Assembly: GCF_039793925.1 (NCBI RefSeq)
Contig: NZ_JBAMME010000370.1
Location: forward strand, 1 to 64,000
Direction of reading: 5' to 3'
DNA: 64,000 bases
From: Thermogutta sp039793925
Lineage (GTDB): Bacteria; Planctomycetota; Planctomycetia; Pirellulales; Thermoguttaceae
The notes under the pieces were generated by a model. It was not told where the DNA came from, made no database searches, and was given only the letters and a program-made list of their open reading frames with translations. The first letter of the stretch is position 1. Every line of letters starts with the position of its first letter. Below are positions 44,668 through 54,001 of the stretch, in pieces. The position numbers and the translations under genes are program-made.

Positions 44668-45440
44668 ACAGGCGAGGGCGCAAAGAATCTCTCGAGAATT
44701 CTTCCGAGGATTGCCTCACCCCTCGCGTTCGCGTGAACGATATCCCGCTTGAACCAATAGATATCCTCGCCGCACGTTCGGATGTACTGCCCCCATGGTC
44801 CCGTCATGTCCAGAAACCCCGTTTTTTCTTCTTCAGCGAGTTTCTTCAATCGCCCGCGAAAGCTGTTATCCTCTAATGGGATCTCAAAAGTCCACTCGGG
44901 ATCGACACGCGGGTCCTTGTGCCCGAAACAAGGCGTCATCAGAAGAATGTCAGGGTCTGGGTCCAATTCCGCTCGAACCTGGCGAATGACTTCCCGCACC
45001 GATTCGATATCGTCGCGATGACTGATGCCCCCGATCATAAGTAGATCAGGTTTGTATTTGAGGACATACTCTTGAAGTTGAACGGGGTCTTTGTAATACC
45101 AGCAACCCGTGCTGCCGCGGACGGACGTGATCTTTTCAATATGAGCACCGGGATAGTGACGCTCGACAAGTTTTTCCCATGCAGAACGACTTGTATCGTT
45201 GACGATGCTGTCGCCAAGCATGACCACCCGGAGAGTTCCACCGCGCCGAAGAATTTCCATCGTCCGATCCAGATACCGCCAACGGTCGGCTGGCGGCGTC
45301 CATTGCAATGGAGACATCTCGCTGTAAATAAAGTCGATTCGCTCTAAGACCGGATCGATAGGCTTTTGCCCTTCCTTAGCCGCCGCAAGCGTACTGTAAC
45401 ACCCGGTTAAAACCAAAAACAACAATACTTTTCGGACCAT
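44661..45440 (-). CDS. SGNH/GDSL-family hydrolase lipoprotein
   Basis: 259 residues from the ATG at 45440, with GGGGGTG about 7 bp upstream; an ATG at 45470 adds ten residues before the signal. Lipoprotein signal: hydrophobic VRKVLLFLVLTGC with lipobox LTGC (residues 11-14). The SGNH fold shows block I RVVMLGDSIVND (Ser78, N81), block III IGGISHRDD and the C-terminal block V DxxH in KRDIVHANARGEA. These make up a complete Ser-His-Asp site. The substrate is unknown, perhaps acetyl or other esters on polysaccharide. It overlaps the convergent TPR gene by seven bases. Confidence 0.88.
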   Translation of the reverse strand: MVRKVLLFLVLTGCYSTLAAAKEGQKPIDPVLERIDFIYSEMSPLQWTPPADRWRYLDRTMEILRRGGTLRVVMLGDSIVNDTSRSAWEKLVERHYPGAHIEKITSVRGSTGCWYYKDPVQLQEYVLKYKPDLLMIGGISHRDDIESVREVIRQVRAELDPDPDILLMTPCFGHKDPRVDPEWTFEIPLEDNSFRGRLKKLAEEEKTGFLDMTGPWGQYIRTCGEDIYWFKRDIVHANARGEAILGRILERFFAPSPVQ

Positions 45441-45840
45441 CGCTGCACCCCCAATGTCTCGGGCATACATGAGCCACCGAAATTAATTGACCGCGCCATC
45501 CCTAGTGACGTCGACTCGCTACGCTTTGCCAAGATTAGCTCGTTTTTCGACCGGACGCCAGTGGGCCGACGTAAAACGCCCGATCTGGTGAGAGGCTTTC
45601 CATTCGCCACCTACCGGTTCAGACCTCGCTACCTGCGCACCTTTGCTTCACCCCGGCGAAAAGGAAGCGAAAACGGCAGAACATAGCAAACACAACAAGG
45701 AAAACACCAAACTGCGAAGTCCGCAGAAGCTCATGACGCGGAATAGCACTGAATGCCGTAGCAATACGGGAGCCACAGATAAGTCGAAACAGTTTAGAAG
45801 TTCACACTCGGTGGCCATCGAACTCAGCCGCTCGCGCCAA
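45441..45840. other. Intergenic region upstream of the GDSL gene, no gene seen
   Basis: 400 bp between the GDSL gene and the tRNA gene, both minus strand. The plus-strand ORF 45643-45891 runs into the tRNA and lacks coding character. No promoter or terminator with good match is seen; transcription of the GDSL gene must start here or with the tRNA. Confidence 0.45.
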
Positions 45841-45923
45841 TGCCGGAGGTGGGAGTTGAACCCACACGGCCCGAAGGCCACTGGATTTTGAGTCCAGCGC
45901 GTCTGCCATTCCGCCACTCCGGC
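45841..45923 (-). tRNA. tRNA-Leu (CAA anticodon)
   Basis: An 83-nt class II tRNA. The acceptor stem GCCGGAG (plus 45917-45923) pairs with CTCCGGC (plus 45842-45848), and the discriminator is A. The anticodon loop CTCAAAA gives anticodon CAA, which reads UUG. A long variable arm follows (GGCCTTCGGGCC), typical of leucine tRNAs. The T-loop GTTCAACTC is normal. No CCA is encoded at the 3' end, so it must be added by the tRNA nucleotidyltransferase. Confidence 0.96.
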
Positions 45924-46389
45924 CCAGTCCTTCCCCACGGCAAGCGGCAAGCCGCAGGGCGGGTTCTCGTTACCGCATCCGGCTGCGACGGTTACAACCT
46001 TTGCACCCGGCGCACTTCCTGAGCTCCCAGCCCGCGCGCCCCGTCTTTTTATGTCTCTTAAGTATCCTCGTAAACCGACGGGATGGCAAGTCCCGGTGCA
46101 ATGTGAACGCAAAGGCCACCGCACAAGTGTTTGTGTGCCAATAACTTACGCATTACATTGCGAAACAAGCCACGATTGCCAGCAGCGTTCCAATCTGGTA
46201 GACTGGATCTTTTGAGCAGTTCCGCAGTGGAGTCCGAAGGTCTGACCGACTAATCCACGGCAGAACATTCACTTCCTGCGGTGGAGGATTCGGTTCCGGC
46301 GAAATTGACGGGCTGTCCGTGCAATCCCAGTCAGGAAACGCTCGTTTTGGTAGAGATTTCCCACCTCACGGTTACGGATACGTGTGATT
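45924..46389. other. Divergent intergenic region before gyrA, no gene seen
   Basis: 466 bp between tRNA-Leu (minus) and gyrA (plus). Neither strand has a coding-like ORF longer than 80 codons that is not a shadow. Promoters for both are expected here, but no strong -35/-10 pair is obvious. A weak hairpin GCACA/TGTGTGC lies near 46120-46140. Confidence 0.45.
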
Positions 46390-49173
46390 ATGTCTGACGC
46401 AACGGATCTTCCTGAAGCGGAAAATACCCCCCAAGCCAGCACACACTCTGCAGTCGGCGGTAACAGCGACGGCAACCGTCTGATTCCTCTTCCCATCGAG
46501 GACGAGCTCAAGTCGAGCTACCTCACATATGCTATGAGTGTGATTGTTAGCCGGGCGTTACCCGACGTCCGCGACGGTCTCAAGCCCTCGCAGCGCCGCA
46601 TTCTTGTGGCGATGAATGACCTGAACCTGACGCCCGGCGCGGCACGGGTCAAATGCGCGAAGATCTGCGGTGATACGAGCGGAAATTATCATCCCCACGG
46701 CGAGAGCGTCATTTACCCCACGCTTGTCCGGATGGCGCAAGAATGGAATATGCGCTATGTCCTTATCGACAAGCAGGGGAATTTCGGATCGATTGCCGGG
46801 CTTCCCCCGGCGGCCATGCGCTACACAGAGGCCCGGCTGTCGCCGTATGCCGCGATGATGCTGGAGGATCTGGACCTGGACACCGTGGATTTTGTTCCCA
46901 CATATGATGAACGGCGTCTCGAGCCCACCGTTCTTCCGTCCAAATTCCCCAATTTGCTAGTGAATGGGGCCACCGGCATTGCGGTGGGCATGTCCACCGA
47001 GATTCCCCCTCACAACCTCACTGAGATCTGCGACGCTCTTATCGCACTCATTGACGATCCCGATATCACCATTGACGAACTCATGGAAATCGTTCCCGGT
47101 CCGGATTTCCCAACCGGGGGCATCATCTGTGGGCGACGGGGAATTCGTCAGGGGTATTTGACCGGTCACGGGACCATCGTTATTCGCGCAAGGGNNNNNN
47201 NNNNTGTTATCGAAGAATATCGGGATAATCGTTATCGTATCATTATCAAAGAGATCCCTTTCCAGCAGCAGCGCGACAAAATTGAAGAACGCATCGCGGA
47301 ACTTGTTACTGAGGGCAAGATATCCGGGATCGCGAATATTCGCAACGAAAGCGATCTCAAAGAACCTGTTCGCATTGTTCTGGAATTGAAGCGCGATGCG
47401 GACCCGGAAATCGTCCTTAATCAACTCTATGAGTATTCCCCTCTCCAGCAGACATACTCCATCAATCTTTTGGCACTTGTCGACGGCAAGCCCCGACTCC
47501 TGAACTTCAAGGAGCTGCTCCAGGAGTTTGTGCGTCATCGCGTAACGGTTATCCGTCGTAAGACTCAGCACTTACTCTCCAAGGCCCGGCAACGGAAACA
47601 CACGGTTGAGGGGCTTCTCCTGGCCCTCGCCAATATCGACGAAGTAATTCGCGTTATCCGCACTTCAGAAACGCAGGCCCAGGCGAAGGAACGCCTCATG
47701 GCAATCTCCTGCCCTGCGGCGATGCTTGCCCGGGCGTTGGGCGACGAAGGCTTCGCACAGTTCCAAAAAGAACGTGGTATCGCCGAAGAGTACTTCCTAA
47801 CGCCTGTTCAGGCTGACGCCATTCTGCGAATGACGCTCGGCCATCTCGTCAACCTTGAGCAGGAAAAGCTAGCGTCGGAACACCGCAGTTTATTGGAAAA
47901 TATCAATGAATATAATAGAATCCTGTCTGATGAAAAAAATATCCTTGAGATCATCAAAGAGGAACTGACCGAGATAAAAAACAAGTATGGGGATCCGCGA
48001 CGCACGGAAATCTCCGATCAAGAGGTGGGGTCTTTTAATATCGAAGAACTTATTCCCGACGAAATGATGGTCGTCTCCATTAGTTCCGCGGGATATATCA
48101 AGCGGACCCCCGTGTCAGCCTATCGGGCCCAGCGTCGAGGCGGCAAGGGTTTGAAGGGTGCCCGGGTAGATGATGAAGATCCTATCGAGCATGTTTTTCT
48201 GGCGGGAACTCACGACTATCTCCTGTTTTTTACAAACCTTGGCCGCGTGCACTGGCGAAAGGTTCACGAACTTCCGGAGCTCCCGCGCGATGCCAAAGGA
48301 CGGGCCATCGTCAATCTCCTCAATTTGCAACCGGAAGAAAAAGTAGCCGCCTGCCGACCCGTTCGCGATTTTTCGCTCCCGGATCATTACCTGCTTTTTG
48401 CCACCGCCCGGGGACTCGTGAAAAAGACCGAGCTCTCAGCGTACGGTCGACCCGTCCGCGGCGGAATTATCGCCATTAAACTGCGTGAGGGCGATGAGCT
48501 CGTCGGGGCTGTAGTCGCCAAAAAAGGAGACGAAGTGCTCCTGGCCACCGCAAAGGGTATGGCCATTCGATTTCGTGAATCCGACGTGCGCCCCATGGGC
48601 CGCGCAGCCGCCGGTGTAAAAGGAATTTCGCTGATCGGAGATGACCGGGTGGTTGGTCTCGTTGTCGCGGAGCCAGACGCATGCTTATTGACAGTGTGTG
48701 CCCATGGTTACGGCAAAAGAACTCCCTTTGGAGCCAGCACCGTCGCTTCTGGCACTGAGGAAGACACGGAGAACGGCGACGAAAGAGAAACAAGTACCGC
48801 AGCCGAGGAAGCGCTTGAGGAAGAACCGTCGGTTGAGGAGCCAGAGGCGGTCGAAGGAAACGGGGATGAGGAAGGAGAGGTCGGCTCTCAGTTCTATTAC
48901 CGGACACAGCGCCGCGGCGGGAAGGGAATCCGCGACATCAAGACGGATGCCCGAAACGGCCCCGTGGTGGGAGTGGCCGTCGTGCATGAAGACGATGAGA
49001 TCCTCATGATGACGGCCAAAGGTAAAACGCAGCGATTGCGGGTAAGTGAAATTCGACTTGTCGGCCGGAATACAAAGGGTGTCCGCTTGATGACGCTGGA
49101 TGAGGGTGATACCGTCGTGGCGGTTAAGCGGATCCCCGCGGAACCGGGAAACGCCACCGAGAGCCGCGAATAA
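46390..49173 (+). CDS. gyrA: DNA gyrase subunit A
   Basis: About 927 residues from the ATG at 46390; a GTG at 46384 is the other choice. It breaks and rejoins DNA for supercoiling. The N-terminal domain has RALPDVRDGLKPSQRRIL, GNYHPHGESVIYPTLVRMAQ and the catalytic Tyr in MRYTEARLS. In the quinolone region Ser is kept at the E. coli S83 position and Pro stands at the D87 position. The C-terminal pinwheel contains a GyrA box QRRGGKG at 581-587 (the mark of gyrase versus topoisomerase IV) and a second identical QRRGGKG at 840-846. An acidic insertion of about 45 residues (about 788-832) precedes the second box. Ten N at 47195-47204 leave the frame intact. No gyrB neighbour is seen. Confidence 0.95.
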   Translation: MSDATDLPEAENTPQASTHSAVGGNSDGNRLIPLPIEDELKSSYLTYAMSVIVSRALPDVRDGLKPSQRRILVAMNDLNLTPGAARVKCAKICGDTSGNYHPHGESVIYPTLVRMAQEWNMRYVLIDKQGNFGSIAGLPPAAMRYTEARLSPYAAMMLEDLDLDTVDFVPTYDERRLEPTVLPSKFPNLLVNGATGIAVGMSTEIPPHNLTEICDALIALIDDPDITIDELMEIVPGPDFPTGGIICGRRGIRQGYLTGHGTIVIRARXXXXVIEEYRDNRYRIIIKEIPFQQQRDKIEERIAELVTEGKISGIANIRNESDLKEPVRIVLELKRDADPEIVLNQLYEYSPLQQTYSINLLALVDGKPRLLNFKELLQEFVRHRVTVIRRKTQHLLSKARQRKHTVEGLLLALANIDEVIRVIRTSETQAQAKERLMAISCPAAMLARALGDEGFAQFQKERGIAEEYFLTPVQADAILRMTLGHLVNLEQEKLASEHRSLLENINEYNRILSDEKNILEIIKEELTEIKNKYGDPRRTEISDQEVGSFNIEELIPDEMMVVSISSAGYIKRTPVSAYRAQRRGGKGLKGARVDDEDPIEHVFLAGTHDYLLFFTNLGRVHWRKVHELPELPRDAKGRAIVNLLNLQPEEKVAACRPVRDFSLPDHYLLFATARGLVKKTELSAYGRPVRGGIIAIKLREGDELVGAVVAKKGDEVLLATAKGMAIRFRESDVRPMGRAAAGVKGISLIGDDRVVGLVVAEPDACLLTVCAHGYGKRTPFGASTVASGTEEDTENGDERETSTAAEEALEEEPSVEEPEAVEGNGDEEGEVGSQFYYRTQRRGGKGIRDIKTDARNGPVVGVAVVHEDDEILMMTAKGKTQRLRVSEIRLVGRNTKGVRLMTLDEGDTVVAVKRIPAEPGNATESRE
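47195..47204. other. Assembly gap (10 N) inside gyrA
   Basis: Ten N interrupt gyrA. Together with one base on each side they span four codons, and the frame is kept. The flanking sequence matches GyrA without a visible gap of another size, so the length is probably close to correct. Confidence 0.98.
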
Positions 49174-49186
49174 GCGTTCCCCATGT

Positions 49187-49202
49187 GTTGCCCCGTGGCA
49201 AC
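49187..49202 (+). terminator. Possible stem-loop after gyrA
   Basis: GTTGCC (49187-49192) pairs perfectly with GGCAAC (49197-49202) around a 4-nt loop, 13 bp after the gyrA stop. No T run follows, so it is not a classical intrinsic terminator. Confidence 0.3.
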
Positions 49203-49422
49203 CGCGAAAATGCGTTGGCCAACAAGCTCGCCGGTGTCTCACCCAGGTTCGACGTCTGCCCTCAGTTATGGTGGCAGAAGAAATCAAACGAGAATTCGTC
49301 TGCGATGAAAGGCAACCACCGCCAACCGATCGCTCCGTCTCTTTTCAAGGTGTCGTTCGCCTGACGCTTGTCCACCCCTTCGACGACACGTACACTCATG
49401 ATTGTCTGTGAGAGGAAACGAC

Positions 49423-49452
49423 ATGGCGCGTAAACATGGGAATAAAGGATGA
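49423..49452 (+). CDS. Nine-codon upstream ORF (possible leader peptide)
   Basis: ATG at 49423, 9 residues (MARKHGNKG), stop TGA at 49450-49452. A good ribosome-binding site (GAGAGGAAAC) precedes it at 7-8 bp. Its stop overlaps the ATG of the epimerase gene (ATGA at 49449-49452), the classic layout for translational coupling, while the epimerase start itself has only AAAGG right against it. It is too short to be sure of; the context rather than the coding content supports it. Confidence 0.4.
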   Translation: MARKHGNKG

Positions 49453-50423
49453 CCGAGCGTGCCCTTATCACGGGAGTCACGGGGTTTGTCGGGCGGCACT
49501 TATGTCAGTACCTCAGGAACCAAGGATATGAGGTAGCGGGTATCGCACACGGACTGCCGCAGTCCTTGGAACCGTGGGGGCAGCTTCCTGAATCGCGAAA
49601 CGTGCTTTTCTGGAATCTTGCAAATCCCGGAGGCCCTCCGCGCGATGTCGTTGACTTTCTTGGCACTTTTCGCCCGACCGTGATTTACCATCTTGCGGCA
49701 ATATCCGTTCCGGAAATGTGCGGGAACACTCAGCCCACGGACCTCGCTTGGGCGGTGAACGTCGAAGGAACACGGCGGCTTGTGGAGCTTGCTCTTTCGC
49801 TTCCGGAGCCACCCCGAATCATTTTTGCCAGCACGAGCCACGTCTACCGTGTATCCCAGGATGGGATCACGTTTGTTGATGAGACCTATCCGGTGCAACC
49901 CCGTAACCCCTATGGGCAAACAAAACTGGCAGCAGAACAAATCCTGCAGGAAGCATACCACAGGGACGGGCTTCCCGTAATCATTGTTCGCGCGTTCCCA
50001 CATACGGGCCCCGGCCAATCGGAAAAAATGATGTTGGCCGCTTGGGCAGCCCAATTCGCCAGGGGTGACTCGCCCATCAAAATTCACACACTTCAGGCCG
50101 TGATCGATATTTGCGACGTCCGCGACGTGGTTCGCGCGTACCGACTTCTGGCCGAGCAGGGGCAACCGGGCGAGATCTATCTGGTGGGCTCCGGAATTCC
50201 CCGCACCAGTGGCCACGTATTCCGCATTCTTCAAGGGCTGGCCGACCCTGCTCGACCAGTGGTTGAAATACGCCCCGGCCTGAAGTATGATCCGATCGCA
50301 CGCGTTGACAAACTCACGCGTACCACCGGTTGGAAACCGGAAATCCCTCTCGAAACAACCGTCAAAGATACCTATTGTTGGTGGCGCAACTGTTTAAAAA
50401 GAAATAGAATTGCAGAGCATTAA
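49449..50423 (+). CDS. NAD-dependent sugar-nucleotide epimerase/dehydratase
   Basis: A 324-residue extended SDR. Rossmann motif ALITGVTGFVGRHLCQYL (GVTGFVG at 9-15), FASTSHVYR with Ser/Thr at the catalytic position (S128-S130), and catalytic Y155 and K159 in NPYGQTKLAAEQ. The AFPHTGPGQ and VDICDVRDVVRAY segments resemble GDP-mannose 4,6-dehydratase and relatives that act on nucleotide-linked sugars; GDP-mannose 4,6-dehydratase and GDP-4-keto-6-deoxymannose reductase are the nearest types by motif. It lies at the head of a plus-strand run with a beta-helix protein and a sulfatase, so it may feed polysaccharide synthesis. Start at 49449 overlaps the upstream nine-codon ORF. Confidence 0.88.
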   Translation: MTERALITGVTGFVGRHLCQYLRNQGYEVAGIAHGLPQSLEPWGQLPESRNVLFWNLANPGGPPRDVVDFLGTFRPTVIYHLAAISVPEMCGNTQPTDLAWAVNVEGTRRLVELALSLPEPPRIIFASTSHVYRVSQDGITFVDETYPVQPRNPYGQTKLAAEQILQEAYHRDGLPVIIVRAFPHTGPGQSEKMMLAAWAAQFARGDSPIKIHTLQAVIDICDVRDVVRAYRLLAEQGQPGEIYLVGSGIPRTSGHVFRILQGLADPARPVVEIRPGLKYDPIARVDKLTRTTGWKPEIPLETTVKDTYCWWRNCLKRNRIAEH

Positions 50424-50466
50424 TCATTTTACCATTTGGTTCGTGAGTTTATTGACAACGAGCAGA

Positions 50467-52398
50467 ATGATCTCGACAAAAAAATATCGTGACGCCTTTG
50501 GACTCTCGCCAATGCTCTACTGGGCAGTTTACACGACGTTTCTACTTTTGCAAGTTATAGGAATAAGCGACGTCTGGGGTTCGCATGAAGTATTCGAAAT
50601 TCATGTCTCCCCTAAGGGGCAAGATACATTCTCAGGGACTGCCCAGCAACCTGTGGCATCTTTGGCGCGGGCGATCGAACTGGTGCGATACATCCGTAAA
50701 CAAAAGGGGCTCAACGTCGATGTTAACGTGGTACTCGATGATGGCGTGTATCGACTGGAGCGCCCGCTTATTATCACGCCTGCGGTAAATCCGGGACCTG
50801 GTCATCTCCGCTTCATCGCCGCGAATCCCGGCAAGGCGATTGTGAGCGGTGGCCGTCTTCTCACCGGGTGGAAGCAAGGCGCTCACCACTGGGAAGTGAG
50901 AGTTCCCTCCATCAACGACCAACCTTTTTTGACGCGAGAGCTGTTTATTAATGGATGCAGGGCTGTTCGTGCGCGAACCCCAAACGAGGGCTTTTTCCGA
51001 ATCGATCGCCCGGGCCCCGACAAGAGGACGAGTCTCTTCATCCGACCTCAGGATGCATGGGCGTTCGAGGGCAATATCGTGGGGAGTGAATTCGTCTATC
51101 TTCATGACTGGTCCACTTCCCGTGTCAAGATTTTGTCGTTTGACCCTCAATCTTTACAGGTTGTTTTCAGCCAGAAGATCGGTTGCTCCGCACCTCATTA
51201 TGAAATCGGCCATTGGCCGCACGCCCGATATTTCCTGGAAAATGGCGAGCGGATGCTGGACCTGCCGGGGGAATGGCGGACTGATATGGAAAAAGGCATC
51301 ATCCTGTATTTCCCCCGGCCTGGGCAAAAAATGGAAGACGTTGAGGCAGTCGTACCTGTTTTAGAAACGCTCGTGCACGTAGCGGGTGACACCTCGACCG
51401 GCGAACGCGTGCGGAACGTTCACTGGCATGGCATTGTGTTTGAACACTGCCGTTTTAATATACCAGATGCTGGGTACGCAGCCGGCCAAGCAACCATTCA
51501 TGAACCTCGGCGGGATCCCCAATCAGCAATTCGGGAAATGATGCCGGCCGCCGTTACCCTGGACCTGGCCGACGGTTGCGCATTCGTCGATTGCTCGTTT
51601 CGCCATTTAGGCGGTTCCGGTCTGTGGTTTCGCCGCGAGTGCCGCGATGGCGTTGTTCGCCGGTGCTTTTTTGACGATATATCGGGAAACGGCATCAATA
51701 TTGGGGAAACAATAACCCGCCCGCTCAAAGATGCGTCGCCCGAATGGACTTCACCATTTAACAACGGGTGTACATACGGCATTCACGTGGTAGATTCCGT
51801 CGTTCGTGAATGTGGCGCCCAATTCTTCGAGGCCGTCGGCATCTGGGTCGGCATTTCGGGCGGGAATGTTATTGAGCATAACGAAGTGGCCCAGTTGCCT
51901 TACACAGGAATATCTGTGGGATGGAGCTGGAACGACCAACCAACGGGCTGCCGTGATAATCTCGTTCGCGCAAATCATATTCATCACTGCATGCTCATTC
52001 TTCACGACGGCGGCGGTATTTATACGTTGGGACGGCAACCTGGAACCCGACTGCTCAGTAATTTAATCCACGATATTCCACCTAACGAAGACGGTGCCGA
52101 GAGTAACGGCATCTTCATGGACGAAGGAAGCCGTGATATTCTCGTCGAAGGGCAAACCATCTACAATGTCGGGCGCAGTCCGATTCGATTCCATAAGGCG
52201 TTGGAAATCACTCTGCGAAAGAATACACTTGTGTGCCAGCCCGGTGTGCCGCCGTATCGTTACAACCGAACAGATCCAAAAACGCTGCGATTTGAGGACG
52301 ATCGTGTGGTAGAAGCCGAGCACTGGGAGCCATCCGCCGAAGTCAAGAACTCGGTTGGTCCACGAGAAACCGCGGCTTTAAGGCCGCGTCCACAATAA
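50467..52398 (+). CDS. Secreted right-handed beta-helix protein (polysaccharide lyase/hydrolase-like)
   Basis: 643 residues from the ATG at 50467. The N-terminus has a hydrophobic stretch (LYWAVYTTFLLLQVIGISDVW) serving as a signal peptide. The mature part begins with IHVSPKGQDTFSGTAQQPVASLARAIE, the usual opening of parallel beta-helix glycan enzymes in planctomycetes. Repeating N/D-G-x-x-I/V-x-x-N turns dominate residues 330-600 (HWHGIVFEHCRF, CSFRHLGGSGLWF, GNGINIGET, NVIEHNEVAQLPYTGISVGW, NHIHHCMLILHDGGGIYTLG). They match pectate-lyase-like folds (DUF1565 or glycoside hydrolase 141-like relatives). The exact substrate is unknown. The next gene, a sulfatase, begins 69 bp later, so concerted attack on a sulfated polysaccharide is likely. 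Confidence 0.88.
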   Translation: MISTKKYRDAFGLSPMLYWAVYTTFLLLQVIGISDVWGSHEVFEIHVSPKGQDTFSGTAQQPVASLARAIELVRYIRKQKGLNVDVNVVLDDGVYRLERPLIITPAVNPGPGHLRFIAANPGKAIVSGGRLLTGWKQGAHHWEVRVPSINDQPFLTRELFINGCRAVRARTPNEGFFRIDRPGPDKRTSLFIRPQDAWAFEGNIVGSEFVYLHDWSTSRVKILSFDPQSLQVVFSQKIGCSAPHYEIGHWPHARYFLENGERMLDLPGEWRTDMEKGIILYFPRPGQKMEDVEAVVPVLETLVHVAGDTSTGERVRNVHWHGIVFEHCRFNIPDAGYAAGQATIHEPRRDPQSAIREMMPAAVTLDLADGCAFVDCSFRHLGGSGLWFRRECRDGVVRRCFFDDISGNGINIGETITRPLKDASPEWTSPFNNGCTYGIHVVDSVVRECGAQFFEAVGIWVGISGGNVIEHNEVAQLPYTGISVGWSWNDQPTGCRDNLVRANHIHHCMLILHDGGGIYTLGRQPGTRLLSNLIHDIPPNEDGAESNGIFMDEGSRDILVEGQTIYNVGRSPIRFHKALEITLRKNTLVCQPGVPPYRYNRTDPKTLRFEDDRVVEAEHWEPSAEVKNSVGPRETAALRPRPQ

Positions 52399-52466
52399 TC
52401 AATGCGGAGGATTAAAAGGCGCACGGCGTTCATGGCGTTTCTCAAACGATCAAAAAGGAGGAGGCG

Positions 52467-53885
52467 ATGCGTTACAAAAGCTTCAGTTGCTTGGCCGGCT
52501 TAATGCTGGCGTTACATGTTGCGAATGGCATAGCGCTAGGGCAAGAAAGTCCTCATCGCGGACGGTATAACGTTCTATTTATAATTTCAGACGATCTTAA
52601 TACGAATCTCTCGGCCTATCATCATCCACTCGTCAAATCACCCAATGTTGATCGTGTTGCACAATGGGGTCTGAAATTCGAGCGGGCTTACTGTCAGTTC
52701 CCGCTCTGCAATCCCAGTCGCGCATCGTTCTTGACGGGCCTGCGACCTGACCGCACACGGGTTTATGACAATAGTGTCCATTTTCGCGAGAATATTCCCG
52801 ACTGCGTCACGCTTCCGGAGTTTTTCCGCAAGAAGGGCTACTTCACCGCGCGGGTGGGCAAGATTTTCCATTACGGCGTACCGACACAAATCGGCACGAG
52901 CGGCCTTGACGACCCGCAATCGTGGGACCTCGTGGTTAATCCTCGTGGTCGGGACAAAGATGAGGAAGCTAAGATATTCAGTCTTGTTCCGGGGCAATTC
53001 GGCGGCACACTGAGCTGGCTTGCTGCCGAAGGCACGGATGAAGAACAGACGGATGGCATCGGCGCCACAGAAGCCATAAAACTGCTCGAAAAGCATCAGC
53101 ACGAGCGGTTCTTTTTAGCTGTCGGGTTTTATCGGCCGCATACTCCGTATGTCGCCCCACGGAAGTACTTTGATCTTTATCCTTTAGAAAAGATTGTTGT
53201 CCCCAGTATTCCGCCAGGCTATTTCGACACTATTCCGACGCTCGCGATCACGCTGAAGAAAGAAGAAGCGGCGATGGATGACAATTTGAAGAAGCAGGCA
53301 ATCCAAGCCTATTACGCAGCGATCACCTTCATGGATGCCCAGCTTGGTCGCGTTTTAGATGCCGTAGAACGGCTCCATTTGCGGGACAGCACGATTATCG
53401 TGACGACAAGCGATCACGGCTACCACATGCATGAACATGGCCTGTGGCAAAAACGCACCTTATTCGAGGAATCTACTCGCGTCCCCCTGCTGATTGCCGT
53501 TCCAGGTATGCAACATGCTGGCAAGTCCACCCGGGCCATTGTCGAGATGGTTGACCTTTATCCAACCCTGGCTGAACTCTGCGGCTTCCAACCACCGGCC
53601 AATCTGGACGGCACGAGCTTGGTTCCCATCCTCAACAACCCTGATCTTCCCGGAAAGGAAGCCGCGATCACACAGGTGACGCGCTCGGTGAAAAAGCAAA
53701 TTGTCTTTGGCTATACCGTCCGCACCGACCGCTGGCGATATACGGAATGGGATGACGGAAATCAGGGAAAGGAGCTGTATGACCACGACAACGATCCCCA
53801 AGAGATGCATAATCTTGCCAACGACCCGCAGTATGCAGAAGTCATGGCCAAACTGAGCAAGCTTCTGCCCAAACGGCATAAATAA
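52467..53885 (+). CDS. Secreted sulfatase (iduronate-2-sulfatase-like)
   Basis: 472 residues with a signal peptide (hydrophobic 7-24, cleavage near LGQES). Preceded by an excellent ribosome-binding site AAAAAGGAGGAGG. Sulfatase signature: metal ligands VLFIISDDLN (D42, D43) and formylglycine site C81-N-P-S-R85 in FPLCNPSRASFLTG (Cys type). TTSDHGYHMHEHGLWQKRTLFEE is the lower metal-binding segment, characteristic of iduronate-2-sulfatase-like (S1_7) enzymes. The C-terminal ELYDHDNDPQEMHNLAND is typical. It should remove sulfate esters from a uronic-acid-containing polysaccharide; the true substrate is unknown. It is co-oriented with the beta-helix and Dabb genes. Confidence 0.93.
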   Translation: MRYKSFSCLAGLMLALHVANGIALGQESPHRGRYNVLFIISDDLNTNLSAYHHPLVKSPNVDRVAQWGLKFERAYCQFPLCNPSRASFLTGLRPDRTRVYDNSVHFRENIPDCVTLPEFFRKKGYFTARVGKIFHYGVPTQIGTSGLDDPQSWDLVVNPRGRDKDEEAKIFSLVPGQFGGTLSWLAAEGTDEEQTDGIGATEAIKLLEKHQHERFFLAVGFYRPHTPYVAPRKYFDLYPLEKIVVPSIPPGYFDTIPTLAITLKKEEAAMDDNLKKQAIQAYYAAITFMDAQLGRVLDAVERLHLRDSTIIVTTSDHGYHMHEHGLWQKRTLFEESTRVPLLIAVPGMQHAGKSTRAIVEMVDLYPTLAELCGFQPPANLDGTSLVPILNNPDLPGKEAAITQVTRSVKKQIVFGYTVRTDRWRYTEWDDGNQGKELYDHDNDPQEMHNLANDPQYAEVMAKLSKLLPKRHK

Positions 53886-54001
53886 CCATACTCGCAGGAT
53901 GATCTTCTACAAAATAAAAGACTAAATTGCGTCATTAATTATCTTAAGATTAGTCGCCCGGAAGGCTTTGAGCGGTTTATTGTGCAGCAGAGGAGGAAGC
54001 C

